Part shown: piece after piece, positions 57,257 to 64,000 of the stretch
Numbering within the stretch: the first letter of the stretch is position 1
Layout: each line of letters starts with the position of its first letter
Source of the DNA: Oscillospiraceae bacterium
Lineage (GTDB): Bacteria > Bacillota > Clostridia > Oscillospirales > Oscillospiraceae
DNA: 64,000 nucleotides
Direction: 5' to 3'
Assembly: GCA_902798545.1 (NCBI GenBank)
Contig: CADBWQ010000009.1
Span: 1 to 64,000 of the forward strand
The notes under the pieces: model-generated
What the model was told of the DNA's origin: nothing
What the model saw: only the letters and a program-made list of their open reading frames with translations
Databases searched by the model: none
Made by a program: the position numbers and the translations under genes

Positions 57257-58240
57257 ATGAAAGCATCTCTGCAGAGCATTCTGGATACCCGCGGCATCAT
57301 GGTGATCGACGGGTCCATGGCCACAGCGCTCGAGAATATGGGTCTGGATCTCAATCACAGGCTCTGGACGGCAAGGGCGCTTGCCGAGAACCCCGATCTG
57401 GTCAAGCAGGTTCATATCGATTACTTCCGCGCCGGTGCGGACTGCGGGATTACCTGCAGCTACCAGGCTTCCATCCCCGGCCTGATGAGCTGCGGATATA
57501 CCGAGCAGGAGGCGGAGGATCTGATCCGCCGATCGGTCGAGCTCTTTCTGGAAGCGCGTGACGAGTGGTGGGAGACGGAAGGCCGCGCGGCCGGCCGGAT
57601 GTGGCCGGTCTGCCTTGCCGGCATGGGTCCGTATGGCGCCTATCTGGCAGACGGCTCGGAATATACCGGTGCCTATCAGGTCGGCGACGATGAGCTGACC
57701 GCATTTCACGCGCGCAGGGCAAAGCTTCTTCTGGATGCCGGCGCCGACGTCCTCCTCTTTGAGACCCAGCCCTCCCTGCACGAGGTTCTGCTCGAAGCAC
57801 AGATCGCGGAGGATCTGGGTGCGGAATACTGGATCAGCTTCTCCTGCCGCGACGGAAAGCACAACGGAAAGGGTGAGCCGATCGCCGCATGTGCCTCTGC
57901 CCTGTCCCAGGGGCACCCCAATCTGAAGATGATCGGTGTCAACTGCACGAAGCCGGAATACATCGAGTCTCTGATCCTCGCGCTCCGGAGCAGCACCGAA
58001 CTGCCCATTGCGGTCTACCCCAACAGCGGCGAGGTGTATGATCCGGTCACAAAGACCTGGACAAATGCAGGCGGCGAGCTGGACTTCGGCACCTATGCGC
58101 TGCGCTATATGGCCGCCGGGGCAAGTGCCGTCGGCGGCTGCTGCACGACGGTGACGCAGCACATCCGCCAGGTCTGCCAGGCGCGGGAGAAATATCTGGC
58201 GATGAACAGGCCGGCTCCGGTCCCGAGGAAGCAGCCGTGA
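57257..58240 (+). CDS. Homocysteine S-methyltransferase (MmuM-like)
   Basis: A 327-residue cytoplasmic enzyme of the homocysteine-methyltransferase barrel family. Zinc ligands are Cys230 (GVNCT) and Cys295-Cys296 (GGCCTT). The start region has MVIDGSMATALENMGLDLNH. Length fits MmuM, which uses S-methylmethionine or SAM as methyl donor. The start is ATG 57257, with GGAGG about 12 bases upstream. It overlaps the MerR-type gene by 4 bases. It probably remakes methionine from homocysteine in a group with a sulfur-amino-acid lyase and a transporter. Confidence 0.87.
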   Translation: MKASLQSILDTRGIMVIDGSMATALENMGLDLNHRLWTARALAENPDLVKQVHIDYFRAGADCGITCSYQASIPGLMSCGYTEQEAEDLIRRSVELFLEARDEWWETEGRAAGRMWPVCLAGMGPYGAYLADGSEYTGAYQVGDDELTAFHARRAKLLLDAGADVLLFETQPSLHEVLLEAQIAEDLGAEYWISFSCRDGKHNGKGEPIAACASALSQGHPNLKMIGVNCTKPEYIESLILALRSSTELPIAVYPNSGEVYDPVTKTWTNAGGELDFGTYALRYMAAGASAVGGCCTTVTQHIRQVCQAREKYLAMNRPAPVPRKQP

Positions 58241-59034
58241 AAGCCTACTACACGATCGGCGAGACCGCGAAGCTTCTGGGCGTATCGACCCAGACGCTGC
58301 GCTATTACGACCGGGAAAACATTCTGCGACCGGATTATATCAACGAGCAGACGGGCTACCGCTATTATTCCTACAGCCAGTTTCACAAGATCGACCGCAT
58401 CAGGTATCTGCAGGGGCTGGGCCTCTCCCTGGAGGAAATCGGGGCCATCATCCGGAAAGGAAGCGCGGAGTACATGCTGACCCGGCTTGCCATCAGGAAG
58501 GAAGGACTGCTGGAGCAGATCAGCCAGGCGGTCGAACAGGTCAAGGATATCGACTGGTACATCAACTGCTTTACATACACCGGGCTGAGCGATCAGACCG
58601 ACGAGTATTACCGCATCCGTCTGCCGGAGCGGTACGTGCTGGAAGTGCCCTGTGATCCGGAGGAGCCCCTCAGCGAGATGGAAATCCGCCTTGCCGAGAA
58701 AAAGGGAAAGCCGCCTTACTGCGACCTGCCGTTCCGCCGGCAGTACGGCTACCGCATCCACATCGAGGATCTGCGCCAGCAGAAGTTCCGGCCCAGCAGT
58801 TATTTTATCTTCACAAAATCCCGCCCGGACCATATCTGCCCGGATATTCAGGTGCTCCCGGAGGGCGAGTATCTCTGCTTTCGCACTCCCATTCTGAAGG
58901 AACACTGGGATGTGAATGCACTCAATGCCTGTTTCCCGGGCCAGCCGCGCCGGGGCGTGATCCTGGCTCTGGAATTTGAAGACAATCTGGAAGACTGGTC
59001 CGAGGCCATGTACGAAGTGCAGATCCTGATCTGA
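58237..59034 (+). CDS. MerR-family regulator with effector-binding domain
   Basis: A 265-residue protein. The MerR winged helix (YTIGETAKLLGVSTQTLRYY and then PDYINEQTGYRYYSYSQFHK) is followed by a coiled coil (~75-120) and a GyrI-like ligand-binding domain of the BltR/BmrR type (RYVLEVPCDPEEPLSEMEIR). GTG 58237 is the start, with GAGGA 7 bases upstream. It is translationally coupled to mmuM, so a metabolite of that pathway or a toxic amine may be its ligand. It may control the downstream lyase. Confidence 0.9.
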   Translation: MKAYYTIGETAKLLGVSTQTLRYYDRENILRPDYINEQTGYRYYSYSQFHKIDRIRYLQGLGLSLEEIGAIIRKGSAEYMLTRLAIRKEGLLEQISQAVEQVKDIDWYINCFTYTGLSDQTDEYYRIRLPERYVLEVPCDPEEPLSEMEIRLAEKKGKPPYCDLPFRRQYGYRIHIEDLRQQKFRPSSYFIFTKSRPDHICPDIQVLPEGEYLCFRTPILKEHWDVNALNACFPGQPRRGVILALEFEDNLEDWSEAMYEVQILI

Positions 59035-59129
59035 GCGGCAGGAACCTTGCTGTTGGTATAAGGTTCTGTTCTCCTAACAAACAGGCTTATCTGTACCGGA
59101 ATCTGCCGAAAACAGCTGATTTCAGCATG

Positions 59130-59173
59130 AAACAGTGCCGTTTCGGGGCTTTTGCCCGGAGCGGCGCTGTTTT
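59130..59173 (+). terminator. Terminator after the MerR-type gene
   Basis: Outer arms AAACAGTGCCG and CGGCGCTGTTT (one mismatch) enclose a GGGC/GCCC inner stem; TTTCTTC follows. The rest of 59174-59329 holds a weak promoter (TTGACC near 59238, TAAAAT near 59263) but no gene. Confidence 0.65.
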
Positions 59174-59329
59174 CTTCGTGGAAGTGCCCAAAATCCTGAA
59201 GATTTTTTTGTGTCATTTTACCACGGTCATTTTTCTTGACCTTATTCCACGTATATTACTTAAAATCAAGTTGAAAGAAAAACAAAGAAATGTCAATCTT
59301 TCCAACAATCACAGACGGAGGAGAAAAAC

Positions 59330-60514
59330 ATGGCCTACAAACTCGACACAGAGGTTCTCTACCAGGGCACTACCCCGCAAGGCATTATCAAGAATCCCGA
59401 AACCCCTGCGATCTACCCGGCAAGCGCGTATATCCTTGATGACATGGAGGATTATCTCTTTGCGGACAAGGGCGGCAGATATTATTACAACCGGACGTCC
59501 AATCCCAACCGGGATGAGCTCGGCGCCGCGGTCTCCTTCCTGGAAAAGGGAGAGAAGACCCTGATCTGCTCCTCCGGCATGGCTGCCATCTCAACCGTTC
59601 TGCTCTCCCTCCTGAAGTGCGGGGACCACATCGTCATGAGCAAAGCCATCTACGGCGAGACCATTGAGCTCGCCCAGATGATCCTTCCGGAATTCGGCAT
59701 TGAAGTCAGCTTTGTGGACTTCACCAGCCTCGCAGCGGTGAAGGCGGCCGTCCGGGAGAACACAAAAATGTTCTATACCGAGATCATCGCCAACCCCCTT
59801 ACTCTGGTCACGGACCTGGAAGCGGTGACGGCGATCGCCAGAGAAAACGGCATTCTCACCGTCGTGGACAGCACCTTTACCACGCCATTTGTCTATCGCC
59901 CCCTGGAGCACGGCGCCGACCTGGTCCTGCACAGCATGACCAAGTATTTCGGCGGACACAGCGACATCACCGGCGGATGCCTGACCGCTTCCGCAGCGCT
60001 GATCGACCGGATCTATCCGAAGTATCTGCTGCTGGGCTGCTGCCTGGATCCCGTGACTTCCTGGATGACCCTTCGGTCCGTCAAGACCATGAGCATGAGA
60101 GTCCGTGCCCAGAATCAGAACGCCATTCTCATCGCGAAGGCGCTGTCTCAGGATCCGCACGTGAAAGAGGTATACCATCCGAGTCTGCCGGAGCACCCCA
60201 ACCACGAGCTGGCCGCCCGGATGTTCGATACGAACTACGGCTATGGAGCCATGCTGAGCTTCCGGCTGGAGGACGATCTTGAAAAGGTCGCAAAATTCAT
60301 GAAGAGCCTGAAGCTGATCTGCTATCTGGGAACGCTGGGCGGAATCCGCACAACCTTCACGCATCCGAGAACCGCCTTTGTCAACAACTTCTCCGAAGAG
60401 GAGCTGGATCGCATGGGACTTGCGAAAGGCCTGGTCCGCATCTCGGTGGGCGCAGAGGACAGCCGCGATCTGATCGAAGATCTTCTGCAGGCACTCGCCG
60501 CCATGGACGCCTGA
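59330..60514 (+). CDS. PLP-dependent Cys/Met metabolism lyase or synthase (methionine gamma-lyase-like)
   Basis: A 394-residue enzyme of the cystathionine gamma-synthase/methionine gamma-lyase family. PLP-phosphate contacts are in LICSSGMAAISTVLLSLL, and Lys205 in HSMTKYFGGHSD forms the Schiff base. Also seen are TTPFVYRPLEHGADLVLHS and the C-terminal LVRISVGAEDSRDLIEDL. It uses a strong GGAGGAG ribosome site. It cleaves or makes a C-S bond in methionine, homocysteine or cystathionine; these subfamilies are hard to tell apart. Context (MmuM-like gene, MerR regulator, amino-acid-type transporter) fits methionine or homocysteine turnover. Confidence 0.9.
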   Translation: MAYKLDTEVLYQGTTPQGIIKNPETPAIYPASAYILDDMEDYLFADKGGRYYYNRTSNPNRDELGAAVSFLEKGEKTLICSSGMAAISTVLLSLLKCGDHIVMSKAIYGETIELAQMILPEFGIEVSFVDFTSLAAVKAAVRENTKMFYTEIIANPLTLVTDLEAVTAIARENGILTVVDSTFTTPFVYRPLEHGADLVLHSMTKYFGGHSDITGGCLTASAALIDRIYPKYLLLGCCLDPVTSWMTLRSVKTMSMRVRAQNQNAILIAKALSQDPHVKEVYHPSLPEHPNHELAARMFDTNYGYGAMLSFRLEDDLEKVAKFMKSLKLICYLGTLGGIRTTFTHPRTAFVNNFSEEELDRMGLAKGLVRISVGAEDSRDLIEDLLQALAAMDA

Positions 60515-60674
60515 GCGCGGAAACCGTACCGCTTTATCCACAGTCGGAAGGGAAGGAGGCGTGCGGCGACAGCGTACGGAGGGAACGAATCACAGGAGAT
60601 CCCCGCCTGGAAGAGAAACAGGCGCATCACATCGCCATTCCATTTAAAAATATAAAAATAGTAAGGAGAATGAC

Positions 60675-61772
60675 ATGAACAGCAATAAAATCAACTGGAA
60701 ATCAGTCTTCACCGTCATGGGCGCTATCCTCGCCTTCAACATCGGTACCGGTTTCGCCACCGGACAGGAAGTCATGCAGTACTTCTCCGTTTTCGGCTGG
60801 TGGTCCATCCTGACCGGCGTTGCGTTCGCCGCCACCATGGCGATCGGTATCTACTGCTTCGCCGTAGCATCTGAGAAATACAATCTCACCACCGGCGAAC
60901 AGGTTCTCAAGCACTATCTGGGCAACGTGCTCGGAACGATCATCAATTATTTCTACATCTTCTACCTCTATATGTGTGTGATCGTCATGTACTCCGGCGC
61001 CGCCTCCGCGCTCAACGAGCAGTACGGCGCTCCGCTGTGGGTCGGTGCCGCGATCATCGCAGGCCTCTGCTGCATTACCAGTCTCTTCGGCCTGAAGAAC
61101 ATCGTCAACATCATCAGCAAGATCGGGCCCGTCCTGATCCTCATCGCACTGGGCATCTCCCTCATCGCGCTCATCCAGGGCATCATCAGCGGCAGCCTCA
61201 GTGAGGGTGCAAGGCTGGTCGCAGCAGGCGAAATTGAGCACATGAAAGCCTCCAACAGCTGGCTCATTGCCGGTATTATCCTGGCCACCAGCACGATCCT
61301 GTGGTATCCGAACTTCGCCGTTGAACTCAAGCAGGAGCACAGCATGAAGAACCTGATGATCGGCCAGACCATCGGCAACAGCCTGGTCGGCGCGGTCGAG
61401 GTCGTCATGGGTCTGGCGATGGTTGCAAACATCGCGGCTGTGGCGGAACTGGATGTCCCCTTCCTCTACATTGCGAGCAACATGTTCTCCGGATTCGGCT
61501 CGATCTATGCGATCATGATCTTCGCGGCGCTTTACACCACGACCTGCCCTCTGCTCTGGTCCTCGATCACTCCGTTCGCCAAGGACGGCACGCCCAGATA
61601 TAAGCTCCTCATCGTCATCGGCACTGTGGTCGGCTTCATCGTTGCAATGCTGGTCCCCTATGAAATCATCATGAACTATGTCTGGGTCATCTCCGGCTGG
61701 GTCGGCCTGGGTGTCACGGTGATCATGGTTGTCCGCGTGATCTACGACGCCGTCAAAAACGGCAGGAATTAA
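60675..61772 (+). CDS. YkvI-like membrane transporter
   Basis: A 365-residue membrane protein with about ten helices. The first helix has the YkvI-type motif AFNIGTGFATGQEVMQYF, related to APC/LeuT-like amino-acid carriers. Later FGLKNIVNIISKIGPVLILI and LWYPNFAVELKQEHSMKNLM match the same fold. It is 160 bases after the lyase gene, with AAGGAG before the ATG. It may move methionine or a related amino acid. No experimental function is known for the family. Confidence 0.8.
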   Translation: MNSNKINWKSVFTVMGAILAFNIGTGFATGQEVMQYFSVFGWWSILTGVAFAATMAIGIYCFAVASEKYNLTTGEQVLKHYLGNVLGTIINYFYIFYLYMCVIVMYSGAASALNEQYGAPLWVGAAIIAGLCCITSLFGLKNIVNIISKIGPVLILIALGISLIALIQGIISGSLSEGARLVAAGEIEHMKASNSWLIAGIILATSTILWYPNFAVELKQEHSMKNLMIGQTIGNSLVGAVEVVMGLAMVANIAAVAELDVPFLYIASNMFSGFGSIYAIMIFAALYTTTCPLLWSSITPFAKDGTPRYKLLIVIGTVVGFIVAMLVPYEIIMNYVWVISGWVGLGVTVIMVVRVIYDAVKNGRN

Positions 61773-61817
61773 TCCCCTCCGAAACGAAATATACGGTACA
61801 TCTTACAATGAAATGAA

Positions 61818-61855
61818 ATTCTCCCCGGGCTTTCCGCCCGGGGAGAATGTTTTTG
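61818..61855 (+). terminator. Terminator after the YkvI-like gene
   Basis: Perfect 13-bp stem (ATTCTCCCCGGGC / GCCCGGGGAGAAT), loop TTTCC, then GTTTTTG. Confidence 0.85.
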
Positions 61856-61877
61856 TATTACCGCTTTCCGAGAAATA

Positions 61878-62978
61878 TCAGACAAACGCGCCCAGCGCCG
61901 TGATCAGCTGCGGGAAGGCGATCAGGATACCGATAACCACAAAGGTACCCAGGATGTACCACAGCAGGTACTTCAGCGTGCTGCCGACGGTGATCTTCAT
62001 AATGTCGCATGCGACATAGATGCACATGCCGACAGGCGGGGTGACCAGACCGACGCCGATCATGACCGTGACCAGAACGCCGAGAACGATGGGGTCGATG
62101 CCGACGGACATCGCGATCGGGAAGATGATGGGCATGAATAGGGTCAGCGCCGCGATGGATTCCATGAACATCGTGACGATGAAGAACAGCAGCAGGATCA
62201 TCAGCAGGATGACGGTCGGGTTCGTGCTGACGCCCAGCATGGCTCCAGTGAGCCACTTGTCGAAGCCGGCGGTGGTGAGCATGATGGTGTAGAGCTTGGC
62301 ACAGCCGATGACGACGAAGATACGTGCGGAGACGCGGACCGTCTCGGTAAAGCAGAACTTCAGGTCCGCCCACTTGAGCTCACGGTACACAAGGCCGCCG
62401 CAGATCAGTCCGTAGACGACCGCGATGGCGCCCGCTTCGGTCGGGGAGACGACACCTGCGGTGATGGTGCCGATGATGATGACCGGCATCAGCAGCGCAG
62501 GCCAGCTGCCCTTGAAGGTACGCCAGACTTCCTTGAGCTCGAAATGACCCGGTTCCGGCTGAACCTTTTCCTTCTTTGCGAAGATGTAGGAGATAATCAT
62601 CTGGCTCAGGCCGATCAGGATGCCGGGGATGATGCCGCCGAGGAACATCTTGCCGGTGGAGATTGAGCAGATGCCCGCAATGACCACCATCGGGATGGAG
62701 GGCGGGATGATGATGCCGACGGTGGAGGACACGCCCGTGACCGTGACCGTCAGTTCCTTGGAATAGCCCTTCTTCAGCATCGTTGGCATGAACATGCCGG
62801 AGACGCCAGCCGTGTCAGCCACGGCGGAGCCGGAGATGCCGGCGAAGATCATCGAGGCCAGGACATTCACGTGTGCCAGACCGCCGTAGATGTGGCCGAC
62901 AATGGCGTAGATGAACCATATTTTGTCATTGTCCGAAGGTTGTTTTAGTGAAGAACTATAGATGTTGTTCGATAACAA
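61878..62978 (-). pseudogene. TRAP transporter large permease (DctM), N-terminally truncated
   Basis: Codons from about 62920 to 61878 encode the DctM family (VGHIYGGLAHVNVLASMIFA, FAGISGSAVADTAGVSGMF, and GVSSTVGIIIPPSIPMVV) up to a normal C-terminus. Full DctM proteins have ~425 residues; about the first 75-100 are missing. The open frame continues to 62978, but those codons (MLSNNIYSSSLKQPSDNDKI) are AT-rich and unrelated. The break lies near 62905-62930, where the base composition also changes sharply. It cannot make a working TRAP subunit as drawn. Either an insertion removed its start or the sequences were joined wrongly in assembly. Confidence 0.8.
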
Positions 62979-63232
62979 AACAAAAATAATTAAGAAAATA
63001 AAATAAATATTAAATTAGTGAATATATTGAAAATAAATTAATAATTATGTTATTATAACGCTTGTTGATATACTGGAGAAAAAATATGTTTGTTATAACG
63101 AGTTGAAACTAACAAATAGGAGAAATAATTGGGATTGGAGAGTATTTGCAATTGAAGCTTGTGTAAAATAAACAAAAGTGATGCAAAAAAATTGTTTGTT
63201 TCGACGAAAAATAGAAAAATATAACTAAAATA
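62979..63232. other. AT-rich intergenic stretch with no gene
   Basis: The composition is strongly AT-rich, unlike the first 62.9 kb. I see only poly-A and poly-T tracts, with no ribosome site leading a gene and no transposase or repeat. Confidence 0.6.
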
Positions 63233-63291
63233 TTGACAAGAAGAAAGACATAAGATAAACTGTAAGCGTACATTCATCAGAACATCTGATG
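63233..63291 (+). promoter_or_regulatory. Promoter and operator of the FadR-type gene
   Basis: -35 TTGACA (63233-63238), 17-bp spacer, -10 TAAACT (63256-63261). The palindrome CATCAGA-ACA-TCTGATG (63275-63291) lies between the start of transcription and the gene, so autorepression is likely. Confidence 0.75.
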
Positions 63292-63304
63292 TTTAGGGTT
63301 GAAT

Positions 63305-63964
63305 ATGGAAGAATTAAAGAAAATTGAAAAGAAACCAGCTTCTATGCTAGTTGTTGAATCGTTTAAAGAAGCGATTCAAACCGGAAAGTTTAAAGTCGGT
63401 GATAAAATCCCTAATGAGAGTGATCTATCGCGAGAGTTAGGAGTTAGTAGATCTTCTTTGCGAGAAGGTATGCGAATCTTGGCTGCATATGGCATTGTGG
63501 AGATACGTCAGGGCGATGGCACATATGTCGTAAATAAGTTCGCAGAACATGTTTTCGAATTTATGGGATTTTTACCAACGAAAGAGAATATAAAATATGT
63601 AACTTATCTAAGGCAAGTATTAGAAGTAGGTTGTGTTGCACTTATATATGATAAGTTTAATGAGGAGGAATGTTTAGAATTACGGAAATTGGTAGATAAA
63701 ATAAGTAGTAATGATGATTTAAGCATTAACGCCGATGCTGAGTTCCATAGTAGAATGATTGAAAAGACTAATAATCCTATGATTTGTTCTGTTTACTCTA
63801 TGATGAGAACAATGATTACTGTTTTAATGCGAACAAATATGGCGCAACAGGAAGTGGTTGAGACTGCTAGAGCATCACACATACTATTGTGTCAGGGGTT
63901 CGAAGAAAAGGATTATACTAAAATTCTTGATGGTCTAAAAATGCATTACGATCGAATTTTGTAA
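63305..63964 (+). CDS. FadR-type GntR-family transcriptional regulator
   Basis: A 219-residue protein. The winged helix has AIQTGKFKVGDKIPNESDLS and SRSSLREGMRILAAYGIVEI. The FCD effector domain holds DAEFHSRMIEKTNNPMI, with the Asp/His residues used for metal or ligand binding. ATG 63305 is preferred (AGGG 7 bases upstream); a TTG at 63299 is an alternative. Its codons are AT-rich (many AAA, TTA, ATA), unlike genes before 62.9 kb. The regulated genes lie beyond the window; sugar-acid or organic-acid genes are typical. Confidence 0.9.
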   Translation: MEELKKIEKKPASMLVVESFKEAIQTGKFKVGDKIPNESDLSRELGVSRSSLREGMRILAAYGIVEIRQGDGTYVVNKFAEHVFEFMGFLPTKENIKYVTYLRQVLEVGCVALIYDKFNEEECLELRKLVDKISSNDDLSINADAEFHSRMIEKTNNPMICSVYSMMRTMITVLMRTNMAQQEVVETARASHILLCQGFEEKDYTKILDGLKMHYDRIL

Positions 63965-64000
63965 GTTAACTATATAACTCCTTCATGATTGATATAGTGG

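Noticed and set aside
59035-59329. S-box or T-box riboswitch before the PLP lyase
   Set aside because: I found a terminator for the MerR gene and a weak promoter, but no recognisable S-box core or T-box sequence.

Overview
The window looks like chromosome from an anaerobic, probably gut-associated Clostridia (Bacillota). Most of it is GC-rich, genes are packed into operons with GGAGG-type ribosome sites, and promoters are canonical TTGACA/TATAAT with 16-18 bp spacers. Binding proteins carry Gram-positive signal peptides or a lipobox. The gene set fits too: BspA-type leucine-rich surface protein, HipBA, UlaG-like hydrolases, many ABC importers, and Old Yellow Enzyme-type Fe-S flavoproteins. 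The species cannot be named from the sequence. I saw no rRNA, tRNA, CRISPR array, transposase or replication origin.

Layout. 1-329 is the start of a sugar-binding protein gene next to a LacI repressor. 1750-6083 holds an AraC regulator, a PfkB sugar kinase, a fumarate-reductase-like flavoprotein and a two-cluster ferredoxin. 6181-10173 is an FbpABC-type importer. 10328-16315 has two divergent secreted repeat proteins, one LRR and one with YD-like repeats plus very repetitive EETK and Ala/Glu/Lys tails. 16552-23231 is a GntR-controlled ribose-type ABC importer with a UlaG-like hydrolase. 23366-26027 is a mixed stretch with small genes, a phosphoribosyltransferase-like protein and two decayed genes. 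26063-38387 is one 11-gene operon: UlaG-like hydrolase, KDG-kinase-like enzyme, complete Dpp/Opp importer, beta-propeller protein, OYE-family Fe-S reductase and two NTF2/SnoaL-like proteins, with a divergent DeoR regulator. 39566-41181 is hipBA. 41478-46345 is a two-component system next to a Tat-exported OYE-type Fe-S flavoenzyme. 46364-47942 is an AAA/DUF4143 ATPase gene flanked by 37-bp palindromic repeats. 47950-55735 is an odd membrane operon (two sugar-type permeases, a long coiled-coil HlyD-like adaptor, a MacB-like protein, no ATPase or binding protein) beside a second two-component system. 55912-61772 holds a short-chain reductase and a methionine/homocysteine group (MmuM-like, MerR, PLP lyase, YkvI-like transporter). 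61878-62978 is a TRAP permease cut off at its 5' end by very AT-rich DNA that carries a FadR-type regulator to the window end.

The strongest themes are uptake of sugar acids or glycoside-like compounds followed by flavin/Fe-S reductive chemistry, partly cytoplasmic (27550-29496, 2086-4041) and partly exported (44153-46345), each set with its own regulator. The most promising undescribed units are the 12-kb UlaG/Dpp/OYE/NTF2 operon, the Tat-OYE module and the permease-adaptor operon with its mosaic coiled-coil gene. Functions beyond the family level are inferences. Composition statements were judged by eye.
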